From assembly GCA_002422985.1 (NCBI GenBank), contig DITZ01000082.1, positions 40,679-63,581 of the forward strand: a DNA stretch of 22,903 nt. The letters run 5' to 3'. A model generated the notes under the pieces. That model saw only the letters and a list, made by a program, of their open reading frames with translations. It searched no databases and was not told the DNA's origin. Each line of letters begins with the position of its first letter. Within the stretch, counting starts at the first letter, position 1. The position numbers and the translations under genes are program-made. Origin of the DNA: Sphingomonadales bacterium UBA6171. Lineage in GTDB: Bacteria; Pseudomonadota; Alphaproteobacteria; Sphingomonadales; Sphingomonadaceae. Below are positions 13,213 to 21,404 of the stretch, one piece after another.

Positions 13213-16200
13213 TCAATAGTCTCGCTGATACCGCATATTGGCGCTGTTATTCCCCAGGCTGGATATCTCCATCAGCAGCGACAGCGTGCGCGACAGCGAC
13301 CATTGCACCGTCGCCAGCGTATTGCCCTGACTGTCGGAAATCACCTCGACATAGACGTTGCGCGTCAGCCGCTTGCCGACGGCAAGGCCGGTGCCCATGC
13401 CGGTCAGCGAATCCTCGCTCACCAGCCGCAGCCGGTCCACGCCGACAGACCGGCGGATCTTGCCCATCGTGTCGGTGCCCGATTGCAGCCCGGCGATCGC
13501 GGTTGCCAGCTGCACGGCCTCGGTCACGGACAATTCCGCCACCGAGCTGCCAAACAGCAGCCGGGCCAGAATCTCGTCCTCCGGCAGTGACGGCGTGGAA
13601 CTGAACTGGATTTCCGGCCGCGCGGCCGTGCCGCCGATGGTGACAAAGGCGGTCACATCATTGGTCACGGTCTGCGCCTGGATGTTGATGCTGCTGTCCA
13701 TCGGCGCGCCGTTGAACACCACCCGGCCTGACGTCAGGTCAAAGCTGCTGCCGGCAAAGCTGAAATCGCCGCTGGCCAGCGTTGCCGTCCCCACCAGTTG
13801 CGGGGCGGCGGCGGTGCCGCGCACCTGCATGTCGCCGCGCCACATGCTGTCCAGCCCCATGCCTTCCACCCGCACCCGGTCGTCGGCCCGCACCCGCACG
13901 TCCAGCGCCAGCGCGCGCGCCGATAGGGTCGGCTCCGGATCGGGCACCCGCACCTCGCCGGCGCGACGGACCCTGAGCGTGGGGATTTCGCTGGTTTCCA
14001 CCTGCACCACCTGAATGCGCGCATCGTCCACGCGCAGGTCGCCGGTCAGCCGGGCGGCCTGTATCGTGCCCGTCAGCGCCAGCGGCCCGGTCAGCGTGAC
14101 CGCGGCGATATCGCTGTCCGCCACCCGCGCGCGGGTCAGTTGCGCGTTCAGCTGGATGCTGCGCGCATCGGCGGCGAGATTGAGCGTCCCCGACCCGCTG
14201 ATCATGCCCTGCCCGGCGCGCCCTTCCAGCCGGGTCAGCTTCAGCAGCGGCCCATCGAAGCTGCCGTCGAAGCTGATTTTATCAATTTCCGTGCCGAACA
14301 GCACATTGCGATAGAGCAGCCCGCGCCCACGCGCGACGCCGTTCAGCACCGGGGCCGACACGGTGCCACGAACATCGGCGGCCACCGCAACCGGCCCGCG
14401 CAATTCCTGGCCCTCCAGCCCGGACATCGCCCAGATCGGCTCGACCGGCCCGTTATAGCGCACCCCGCCAGACAGTTGCCCGTTCAGCAACCGGCTGGTC
14501 GCATCCTCGCCTTCGCCGGGCACAAGCTTCAGCAGCAACCGCCCCAGCTGGTTGCCCTGCCAGGACAGGGTGCCGCCCAGCAGCAGCCCATCCTCATTGT
14601 TGCTGCGGGCGGACAGTTTCATGTCCACCGGGATGGTGACGCCGCCGATGCCGGCGCGGCTCAGCTTCTTCACCTCGATATTGGCGGCGCCCAGCGGCAC
14701 GGGATAGCCCTTGTCCCACCTTATATTCACCTGGCCCGCGGCGGTGCCGGTAAGGCCCAGCCCCTTCACGAAATTGTTGGCAACCGACAGGTCCACATCC
14801 TCCAGCACCAGCCGCAGGATCAGCGGGTCGGCATATTGGCCGGCAAGCACCAGCCGTCCCGCGGGCAGCACTATGCGCACCGGCTTCAGCGCCCAGCCGC
14901 CCTTGTCCAGCCGCAAAATCTGCGCCGCCTGCTCCAGCTTCACCGGCGTCCTGCCCAGCATGCCATCGGCGCGCACGGCATAGCCGCCCGCTATTGTCTG
15001 CAACGCCGCCGTTCCCCGGAAGGGCTGGCCATCGCCATAACGGCCGGCCACCGTCATCCGGCCGCTCGCCTGATCGCCCGCCATGGTGAAGCGGCCGGCA
15101 ATATTGGTCAGCGCCAGCGCCTCGCGCCGCACGCCGGCCAGATTGAACGTGCCCGCCATCTGCGGCGTCTCGCCGCCCAGCACAAAGCGCATATCCACCG
15201 TGCCGCTGCCCACCAGCACGGGCGGGTCCAGCGGCAGCCGCGCGCCGCGCGCGATTGCCTTCACATCCACCTGTTGCAGCCCGGCGCGATCGGCCAGCAC
15301 CACGCTGCCTTCCAGCCCTTGCCCATCCACCGTCAGCCTGCCCGCGAACGGCCCGGCGGGTGTCTGCACCAGCCGGCCGCTGGCCTGAATGGCGGCGAAG
15401 CGCACCAGCGCAATATCGGCCACCAGCGGCTGATTATCGCCGAACAGCAGCGTGCCATGGCCTTCCAGATCGCCCTGCGGGCTATCCCCCGTCACGCTCA
15501 GCGCAATGCCGCCGTCCGCCGGGCTGATATTGGCCACCAGATCCGTCATCCCCACGCCAAAGCCGGGCTTGGGCAGGCGGATAATGGCCTTTGGCGCACG
15601 GCTGCTGCCCGATGCGGTGATGAACAGCGGCCCATAGGCGCGGCTGGTGCCGGCTGCATCCAGCGCGAACTGGCCGCTCGCCGGGCTGTAGCGCGCGCTG
15701 GCCTTGGCGAAGCTCAGATTCGGGCTGTCAAACCGCGCGTTGCTGACGGCGATGTCGCCCGCCGCTGCCAGCCGGAAATCGCCGCGCAGCGATGGCAGCC
15801 CGCCCAGAAAATCCGCCGCGCCCGCACTGGCCAGCGTCAGCGCCCGGCCATCGAAGCTGCCGTCCACGGCCATATTGCCGCCCGCGCGCCGGATGATCCT
15901 TGCATCGGCGCTGACGGAAAGCGTGCCCAGCCCGTCAAAGGCGATGCGCGGCACCTGGCCCGCCACATTGGCCGAAAGGCTGCCATCCGCCCGCACCAGG
16001 GCATTGCCCGTGCCTGACAGTTGCGAAGTGGTAAGCCGCAGGCCGCTGGCTGTGGTGGTGCCATTGCTGAAGCTGATCGTCCCCAGCAGCCGCGCATCCT
16101 GCAACAGCGCGGCGGTTTCCGGCGGCAGGCCAAAGCTGCTGGCCATGCGCGCATCGAAGGCAATGGTCAGCGGCGCCGCGCCGGCCGGCAGCCGCACGCT

Positions 16201-17406
16201 GCCCTGTGCGGCCAGACGGGTGGCGCCCATCGGGCCGTTGTCGCCGGACCAGCCTATCCGGTCGGCCGCGACCGACCAGCCAATCGCCGGCTGCGCCAGC
16301 GGCCCGTCCAGGATCAGCGTCGCGCGCAGATTATCCGCGGAAAGCGCCGGGTTCAAATGCTGTGGCTGCTTCACCATCAGGTCCGCGCGGGTCTTGCTGA
16401 GGATATTGTCCTTGATGTCCAGCCCGCCACTGCCAGACATGGCAAAGGTGGCAGATGATGCCACAAAGCGCAGGCTGATGTGATCATCCTCCCGCTCCGC
16501 CGTCAGATCCAGCGCCACCGCCGGGCTGACGAGCGGCGCAAACGCCTCGCCCAGCAGCGACGCGGGCGTCAGGTCACCCGTCACCCGGAAGCGGCCATTG
16601 TCGGCGGAAATCGCCACATCCACGATCGGCACGGCGTCGATGCCCGCATCCAGCCGCCCGCGCCAGGTCGCCCAATTGCCCGCGCCCGACAGTTTCAGCG
16701 CCAGTGGCACCCGCAGCCCCGCCATCGCCGGCAGCATCCCGTCCTTTGGCGAGCGCAGATCAGCCGACAGGTTGAAATGGTTGCGATCCGGCTCGGCATC
16801 CACCAGCAGCAGCAGCCGGTCTCCGGCTTTGGCGGTTGCCTGCGTTTCCAGCAGCAGCCGCCCGGCGTGGATATCCACCCGGCCAATCGCCGCCACTTCC
16901 TCCCGCCGGCCAAACACCGGCTTTTCCAGCACTACCGATGGGAGCTGGAAGCGGTCGATGCGGATGTCGATATCCGGCAGCAGCGGCGTGTTCGGGTTGC
17001 GCGGGTGCATATTCCACATGCGCAGCACCCGAGCCGAGGGGATGGTCAGCCGGTTGACCGAAATCCGCCGGCTCAGCAGCGTGATCGGCTCCCAGTCCAC
17101 GGCCACGACGGGCAGGGTGGCGAGCGTGCCGGACAGGTCCACCACCGTCACATCCACCAGCGTGAAGCGCGACAACAGGCTGCCATCGATGCGGGCGACA
17201 CGGAAATTCAGCCCGGATTCGAGCGTGACACCCGAAAGCTGCCGCACCACAAACGCCCGGCCGGACGCGGTTTCCGACAGATACCACAGCCCCGCCGGCA
17301 CCGCGGCACCCAGCAGCAACAGCAGCAGCACCGGCAGCCACAGCCAGCGCCACCAGCGGCGCACGGCCCTGTCGGCGGTCGCTTCCGCTGCCGGGGCTGT
17401 CGCCAT
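13213..17406 (-). CDS. tamB: Translocation and assembly module protein TamB
   Basis: TamB is an inner-membrane-anchored periplasm-spanning protein. With TamA it helps insert some outer-membrane proteins, and TamB-like AsmA-type proteins are also linked to phospholipid transport to the outer membrane. At 1397 residues it has normal family size. It has a short cytosolic tail, one membrane helix (about residues 20-43, WLWLPVLLLLLLGAAV), then a very long beta-rich region of alternating residues with repeated GxxxL and DGxF patterns. The C-terminal DUF490/TamB domain starts near residue 1040 and includes the strand-like VGKRLTRNVYVEVIS and QWSLSRTLSLLMEISS, ending MRYQRDY. The ATG at 17406 overlaps the tamA stop by one base (TGATG), so translation is probably coupled. 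Confidence 0.95.
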   Translation of the reverse strand: MATAPAAEATADRAVRRWWRWLWLPVLLLLLLGAAVPAGLWYLSETASGRAFVVRQLSGVTLESGLNFRVARIDGSLLSRFTLVDVTVVDLSGTLATLPVVAVDWEPITLLSRRISVNRLTIPSARVLRMWNMHPRNPNTPLLPDIDIRIDRFQLPSVVLEKPVFGRREEVAAIGRVDIHAGRLLLETQATAKAGDRLLLLVDAEPDRNHFNLSADLRSPKDGMLPAMAGLRVPLALKLSGAGNWATWRGRLDAGIDAVPIVDVAISADNGRFRVTGDLTPASLLGEAFAPLVSPAVALDLTAEREDDHISLRFVASSATFAMSGSGGLDIKDNILSKTRADLMVKQPQHLNPALSADNLRATLILDGPLAQPAIGWSVAADRIGWSGDNGPMGATRLAAQGSVRLPAGAAPLTIAFDARMASSFGLPPETAALLQDARLLGTISFSNGTTTASGLRLTTSQLSGTGNALVRADGSLSANVAGQVPRIAFDGLGTLSVSADARIIRRAGGNMAVDGSFDGRALTLASAGAADFLGGLPSLRGDFRLAAAGDIAVSNARFDSPNLSFAKASARYSPASGQFALDAAGTSRAYGPLFITASGSSRAPKAIIRLPKPGFGVGMTDLVANISPADGGIALSVTGDSPQGDLEGHGTLLFGDNQPLVADIALVRFAAIQASGRLVQTPAGPFAGRLTVDGQGLEGSVVLADRAGLQQVDVKAIARGARLPLDPPVLVGSGTVDMRFVLGGETPQMAGTFNLAGVRREALALTNIAGRFTMAGDQASGRMTVAGRYGDGQPFRGTAALQTIAGGYAVRADGMLGRTPVKLEQAAQILRLDKGGWALKPVRIVLPAGRLVLAGQYADPLILRLVLEDVDLSVANNFVKGLGLTGTAAGQVNIRWDKGYPVPLGAANIEVKKLSRAGIGGVTIPVDMKLSARSNNEDGLLLGGTLSWQGNQLGRLLLKLVPGEGEDATSRLLNGQLSGGVRYNGPVEPIWAMSGLEGQELRGPVAVAADVRGTVSAPVLNGVARGRGLLYRNVLFGTEIDKISFDGSFDGPLLKLTRLEGRAGQGMISGSGTLNLAADARSIQLNAQLTRARVADSDIAAVTLTGPLALTGTIQAARLTGDLRVDDARIQVVQVETSEIPTLRVRRAGEVRVPDPEPTLSARALALDVRVRADDRVRVEGMGLDSMWRGDMQVRGTAAAPQLVGTATLASGDFSFAGSSFDLTSGRVVFNGAPMDSSINIQAQTVTNDVTAFVTIGGTAARPEIQFSSTPSLPEDEILARLLFGSSVAELSVTEAVQLATAIAGLQSGTDTMGKIRRSVGVDRLRLVSEDSLTGMGTGLAVGKRLTRNVYVEVISDSQGNTLATVQWSLSRTLSLLMEISSLGNNSANMRYQRDY

Positions 17407-19400
17407 CAGAAGGCCTGCCCGATGGAGATATAGAGCGACAGCTTCGGATCACGCGGGCCGGGGTTCACCGCGCGGGCAATGTCGAGGCGCATCGGGCCAA
17501 AGCCGGTGAAATAGCGCGCGCCGACGCCCAGCCCGACGCGTGTGCCGTTAAGGCTCGGCACGCTGCTTTCATTCACCGCGCCGGCATCGACAAAACCGAC
17601 CAGGCCGAAATCGCCAAAGCGCCAGCGCCCCTCCAGGCTCGCCTCCGCCAGGCTGCGCCCGCCCGTTGGCCGGTCGTTCGCGCCCAGCGGCCCGATGCCC
17701 TGAAAATCAAAGCCCCGCACCGATCCGCCGCCACCCGCATAGAGCCGCCGGGTCGGGGCGATATTGTCGAGCGTTGCGCCACGGATGGTGCCCGCGCGCA
17801 GCCGGCCGGCAATCACCAGCCCGTCGCGCACCGTCCGGTAATAGCTGGCATCGGCAATCGCGCGCAGATAGCTGTCCAGCTGTGCGTCCTGCCGCGACAG
17901 TTCCGGCCACAGGGTCAGCGCCGCGCGCCAGCCCTTTTGCGGGTCCAGCAGATTGTCCGATGTGTCGCGCCCCACGCCCAGCGGCAGCGAGGCGATGAGG
18001 AAGGTGGTGCGCGCCGCTGCCCGCGGTTCGATCAATGATCGGTCCTCCTCGCGCGATGCCTGCAATTCCACGCCATAGCTGTAGGTCCAGGGCTTCTGCC
18101 AGATCGGCGTCGAGTGGCGGGCAATCTTCGCGCTCAGCGTCAGCGTTTCGGCGCGATAGGCGGGGCGGCGCAGATTGGCGATGTCGGCCACCAGCGTCAG
18201 CGTGCGGTCGCGCTGGCGGAAATTGCTCTTCACCATCTCGGCGGCCGCCCGCTGCTCGATGGTGCCCGCCACCATGCGGCCGGTGAATTTCCCCTCCGGC
18301 GCCCACAGGTTGCGGTGCTGCCAGGCCCCTTCCAGCCGGAAGCCCTCGCCAGAGGAATAGCCGATCTGTCCGCTCAGCCGCCGCATCGGCCCGCGATTGC
18401 CCTGCACGCGGATTTCGGTAATCGCCGCGCCGTCGGCATCGCGCCTGCCGCTGTCCACCGGCACGGCGGTCACGCCCGCGAACAATTGCGTGGCGATCAG
18501 CGCGCGGCGGAAATCATCCATCAGATCGGCGTTATAGATATCCCCCGGCCTGAAGCGGGCAATCACCGCGGCATGCGCATCGTCAAAGGGCTGGAAGCCG
18601 CTCATGACAATGTCGCCGATGCGGCCGATGGGGCCGATATCGCCGGTCAGCATATAGGTGCCGGTCGGCTGATCGCTATCCAGCACCACGTCGCGCACGC
18701 CGATTTCGGCAAAGGGATAGCCCGCGCGGTTCAATCTCAGCTTCAGGGTGCCCTCGGCCTCCTCCACCGCAGCCGCACGCATGGGATCGCCCACCCGCAG
18801 GCCAAACCCTTCGGCCAGCGCCGGCCTGGTGTCGGGTATCAGGTCCAGCGTGATGGCGCGCCAGTGATAGCGGCTGGATGGCACCGCGGTCAGCCGCACG
18901 GCCACCGTCGGGCTGGCGGCTCCGGTGTCCGGCGCATCGATGCTGGCGTCCACTTCCGCGCCATACCAGCCTTCGGAAAACAGCAGCCTTTCCATCAGCT
19001 GCGTGTCTGTGCGCGCGCGTGAGCCGATCTGCGCGGCGGTCGCCGGCCGGTTCTGTCCGCGCACCAGCGCCGACAGGCGGCGAAACTGCTGCTCAAGCCC
19101 GGTCGGCTGCAAGCCGGCGATGGCGACCTGGTATCGCAGGCCTTCTTCGGCCACCATCGCAAAGGTGAAATCATCGCGCGGCGCGGTGTCGAAACTTGCC
19201 AGCGGCGCCAGCGGCTCCAGCAGCGACGGGTCGGGCGGCGCCACCGGCGGCAGTTCCGGCGGCACGCCCGGATCGAAATCAGGCAGCGGATCGTCCAGCA
19301 GCGGATCACGCGCCTGTTGTGCCCAGGCCGTTCCCGAAAAATTGGCCGCAGCAGCAAGGCTGGTGGCGGCAAGCAGACACAGGAAACGGGTGCGGGTCAC
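17406..19400 (-). CDS. tamA: Outer-membrane translocation and assembly protein TamA (BamA/Omp85 family)
   Basis: An Omp85 protein of the outer membrane that partners TamB. With the start chosen it has 664 residues. It has a signal peptide (FLCLLAATSLAAAAN to TAWA, then QQARD), a Pro-rich acidic linker (DPLPDFDPGVPPELPP), POTRA-like repeats in the first half (such as GEGTLKLRLNRAGYPFAEI-type patterns), then a 16-strand barrel region with GGGGSVRGFDFQGIG, typical of the family's VRGF/Y loop. It ends LYISIGQAF with a terminal Phe, the usual barrel signature. The start is uncertain. GTG at 19400 gives a clean signal peptide (VTRTRFLCLL), but the frame is open to a TTG at 19472 and none of the candidates has a clear ribosome-binding site. 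It is divergent from the cyclophilin gene. Confidence 0.88.
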   Translation of the reverse strand: MTRTRFLCLLAATSLAAAANFSGTAWAQQARDPLLDDPLPDFDPGVPPELPPVAPPDPSLLEPLAPLASFDTAPRDDFTFAMVAEEGLRYQVAIAGLQPTGLEQQFRRLSALVRGQNRPATAAQIGSRARTDTQLMERLLFSEGWYGAEVDASIDAPDTGAASPTVAVRLTAVPSSRYHWRAITLDLIPDTRPALAEGFGLRVGDPMRAAAVEEAEGTLKLRLNRAGYPFAEIGVRDVVLDSDQPTGTYMLTGDIGPIGRIGDIVMSGFQPFDDAHAAVIARFRPGDIYNADLMDDFRRALIATQLFAGVTAVPVDSGRRDADGAAITEIRVQGNRGPMRRLSGQIGYSSGEGFRLEGAWQHRNLWAPEGKFTGRMVAGTIEQRAAAEMVKSNFRQRDRTLTLVADIANLRRPAYRAETLTLSAKIARHSTPIWQKPWTYSYGVELQASREEDRSLIEPRAAARTTFLIASLPLGVGRDTSDNLLDPQKGWRAALTLWPELSRQDAQLDSYLRAIADASYYRTVRDGLVIAGRLRAGTIRGATLDNIAPTRRLYAGGGGSVRGFDFQGIGPLGANDRPTGGRSLAEASLEGRWRFGDFGLVGFVDAGAVNESSVPSLNGTRVGLGVGARYFTGFGPMRLDIARAVNPGPRDPKLSLYISIGQAF

Positions 19401-19522
19401 AACATGGTTCAACAGGGGTAATCGCCGGGAAGCAAGGCCAAGTGGCACGATATGGTATTTTTTAGATGCCAACGGTGCCGGCGAAGGCTAAGCGGCAGCC
19501 GCACAGGAACCGGAGGACCAAT

Positions 19523-19969
19523 ATGGCAGACACGCTCACCATCACACTCGCAACCGGAGAGGTGGTCATCCGCCTCCGCCCGGACCTCGCCCCCAACCAT
19601 GTCGGCCGCATTGTCGAGCTTGCGAACAGCGGCTTTTATGATGGCGTGCCCTTTCACCGGGTCATCCCCGGCTTCATGGCGCAGGGCGGCTGCCCCGACG
19701 GGCGCGGCACGGGCGGCTCCAGCCTGCCCGATCTGAAGCAGGAATTTTCCGCCCAGCCGCATGTGCGCGGCGTCTGCTCCATGGCGCGCACGTCGAATCC
19801 TGACAGCGCCAACAGCCAGTTCTTCATCTGCTTTGATGATGCGGGCTTCCTTGATCGCCAATATACGGTGTGGGGCGAAGTGACCGAAGGCATGGAGCAT
19901 GTGGACGCGCTGCCCAAGGGCGAGCCGCCGCGCGCGCCGGGCAGGATGATTCAGGTGCGTTCGAATTAG
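19523..19969 (+). CDS. Peptidyl-prolyl cis-trans isomerase, cyclophilin type
   Basis: A single-domain cyclophilin of 148 residues that speeds cis-trans isomerisation at proline. There is no signal peptide (MADTLTITLATGEVVIRL), so it is cytoplasmic, like PpiB. Seen: FYDGVPFHRVIPGFMAQGG with the catalytic Arg, the shorter GRGTGGSS loop, CSMARTSNPDSANSQFFI with the substrate-binding Gln-Phe-Phe, and FLDRQYTVWGEV. GGAGG lies 6 bases before the ATG at 19523. An in-frame earlier start at 19466 lacks a binding site and is Arg/Lys-rich noise. Its 3' side runs into a structured 260-bp region and a terminator at the mscL end. Confidence 0.94.
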   Translation: MADTLTITLATGEVVIRLRPDLAPNHVGRIVELANSGFYDGVPFHRVIPGFMAQGGCPDGRGTGGSSLPDLKQEFSAQPHVRGVCSMARTSNPDSANSQFFICFDDAGFLDRQYTVWGEVTEGMEHVDALPKGEPPRAPGRMIQVRSN

Positions 19970-20229
19970 AGCGCTTTGCGTCCATGCTGACCCGCCGAGA
20001 TGGCACAGGCAGGGCCGTGCTCGTCGGTCATAATGAATGGCCATCGCTCCCGCCTCGCGCCATGAGCGGCTTTTGACCCCGTCACGCCGGGTCAATATGG
20101 GCGGAAGCCGCTCTTGCTGCTGGCCACCAGCAGCATCCTTGCTGCCGTGTCGGGCGGACCGGCAGCGCATCCGGCGGTCGAGTGTGCATCATAGGCGCAC
20201 TCCTTTCGGAAGGCCGGTCGGAAGGCCGG
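19970..20229. other. Gene-free, hairpin-rich spacer between cyclophilin and mscL
   Basis: No credible coding frame. Inverted repeats seen: (a) a weak stem between TGACC (19988) and GGTCA (20026); (b) a nested repeat with outer arms GAGCGGCTT (20064-20072) and AAGCCGCTC (20105-20113) and inner arms TTGACCC (20073-20079) and GGGTCAA (20089-20095); (c) TGCTGCTGG-CCA-CCAGCAGCA (20115-20135), a perfect 9-bp stem; (d) GAGTGTGC (20180-20187) with GCGCACTC (20195-20202), 8 bp with one G-U if read on the plus strand and one mismatch if read on the minus strand. The last favours a plus-strand transcript. It may be a long 3' UTR of the cyclophilin mRNA or an independent small RNA. Confidence 0.5.
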
Positions 20230-20230
20230 C
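20207..20230. repeat. Two tandem 12-bp units
   Basis: CGGAAGGCCGGT and CGGAAGGCCGGC are directly adjacent and differ only in the last base. The second unit ends at the stop codon of mscL. Together they make the stem of the plus-strand terminator described at 20212-20238. Confidence 0.6.
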
Positions 20231-20238
20231 TATTTTTT
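20212..20238 (+). terminator. Intrinsic terminator, plus strand, overlapping the mscL 3' end
   Basis: GGCCGG (20212-20217) pairs with CCGGCT (20226-20231) around an 8-nt loop, with one G-U pair, and is followed at once by ATTTTTTC. This stem plus six T's is the most canonical terminator in the window. The T-run is the complement of the two AAA lysine codons and the stop region of mscL. It would stop transcripts coming from the cyclophilin gene. Confidence 0.6.
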
Positions 20239-20652
20239 CAGACTGTCGCGGATTTCGCGCAGCAGCAGCACATCTTCGGGGGTCGCGGCTGGTGCCGGTG
20301 CCGCCGGCTTCAGGAAGCGGTTGGCATAGCGCACCATCAGAAACACCGAAAAGGCCAGAATCAGGAAGTTGATGATCGCCGTCAGGAAAGCGCCATAGCC
20401 CAGCATCGGCACGCCCGCGGCCTTCAGCGCCGCATAATCGCTCCGATCGCCGGCAAAATCCGCCGGAATCGGCCCCAGCCGCACGAAATTCTCGGTAAAG
20501 TCCGCGCTGCCCGTCAGCAGCGACACCACCGGCATGATGACATCGCCGGTCAGCGACGCAACGATGGTGCCAAAGGCCCCGCCGACGATCACCCCCACCG
20601 CCAGATCCAGCACATTGCCGCGGGCGATGAAGGCCTTGAATTCACTGAACAT
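20230..20652 (-). CDS. mscL: Large-conductance mechanosensitive channel
   Basis: MscL is a homopentameric inner-membrane channel that opens under membrane tension and releases solutes during hypo-osmotic shock. The 140-residue protein starts MFSEFKAFIARGNVLDLAVGV, matching the conserved N-terminal helix and first membrane helix with its Gly-rich pore lining (VGVIVGGAFGTIV). A periplasmic loop follows, then the second helix (AFLTAIINFLILAFSVFLMVR, about residues 85-108), and a charged cytoplasmic helix ending REIRDSLKK. ATG at 20652 has GAGGGGG six bases upstream; an in-frame TTG at 20658 is less likely. The gene is divergent from lemA and convergent with the cyclophilin gene. Its last codons double as the opposite-strand terminator. 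Confidence 0.95.
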   Translation of the reverse strand: MFSEFKAFIARGNVLDLAVGVIVGGAFGTIVASLTGDVIMPVVSLLTGSADFTENFVRLGPIPADFAGDRSDYAALKAAGVPMLGYGAFLTAIINFLILAFSVFLMVRYANRFLKPAAPAPAATPEDVLLLREIRDSLKK

Positions 20653-20799
20653 GAGCAACCCCCTCTCCGGTCATCCCGGCTTTCTCCCTTATGCGGCCGC
20701 TGCTGGCAAGGGGGCTGGATATGGTTATCGCCCGTTCCTATATCGCGCTACATATCGGACTGCACGGGTTATGGCCCATCCTCTGGGGAGAGCGTGACA

Positions 20800-21390
20800 A
20801 TGAATGTCCTGAAACTTGCCTTGCCGCTGGCCGCCGCACTGTCGCTGAGCGCCTGCGGCGTGAACAGCATTCCCACCAAGGAGGAAGGCGTGAAATCCGC
20901 CTGGGGCGAGGTGGAGAATCAGTATCAGCGCCGCGCCGACCTCATCCCCAATCTGGTGGCAACCGTGAAGGGCTTCGCGCAGCAGGAGCAGGATGTGCTC
21001 GTCGGCGTGACCGAGGCCCGCGCCAAGGCAACGCAAACCACGCTGAAGGCCGAGGATCTGTCCGATCCGGCCAAGGTCGCCGCCTATAACGATGCGCAGT
21101 CCGGCCTGTCGTCGGCGCTCAGCCGCCTGATGGTGGTGGTGGAAAAATATCCGGAACTGAAGTCCGACCAGAATTTCCTCGCGCTGCAATCGCAGCTGGA
21201 GGGCACGGAAAACCGCATCTCCATCGCGCGCCGCGATTATAACGAGGCGGTCCGCACCTATAATGTGGAAATCCGCACCTTCCCGGCGATTATCGTCGCC
21301 AAAACCATCTATGGTGCCGAGCCGAAGGAGCCGTTCGCGGCCACCACGGCCAATGCCGAAACGGCGCCACCCGTGTCGTTCGCCAAGTAA
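20800..21390 (+). CDS. lemA: LemA family lipoprotein
   Basis: A 196-residue predicted lipoprotein with a short N-terminal signal and the lipobox LSLSAC (Cys19). The LemA domain is clear: VKSAWGEVENQYQRRADLIPNLVATVKGFAQQEQ, helical bundle segments rich in Ala and Arg, and YNEAVRTYNVEIRTFPAIIVA. The family's biochemical role is unknown; it is found next to TPM-domain proteins in many bacteria and is thought to act at the envelope. GGGGAGAG lies about 8 bases before the ATG. A longer in-frame start upstream would abolish the lipobox and is rejected. It is first in an operon with the two TPM genes; the next begins 14 bp after its stop. Confidence 0.93.
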   Translation: MNVLKLALPLAAALSLSACGVNSIPTKEEGVKSAWGEVENQYQRRADLIPNLVATVKGFAQQEQDVLVGVTEARAKATQTTLKAEDLSDPAKVAAYNDAQSGLSSALSRLMVVVEKYPELKSDQNFLALQSQLEGTENRISIARRDYNEAVRTYNVEIRTFPAIIVAKTIYGAEPKEPFAATTANAETAPPVSFAK

Positions 21391-21404
21391 GCGAGGGCCG
21401 CCCC

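Noticed and set aside
14140..16017. Plus-strand open frame (625 codons) inside tamB
   Set aside because: It is Arg/Gln/His-rich antisense of tamB without a ribosome-binding site or homology that I recognise.
20653..20799. Divergent promoters for mscL and lemA
   Set aside because: They must exist in or near this 147-bp gap, but candidate boxes such as TTATCG-N18-TACATA are too poor to call.
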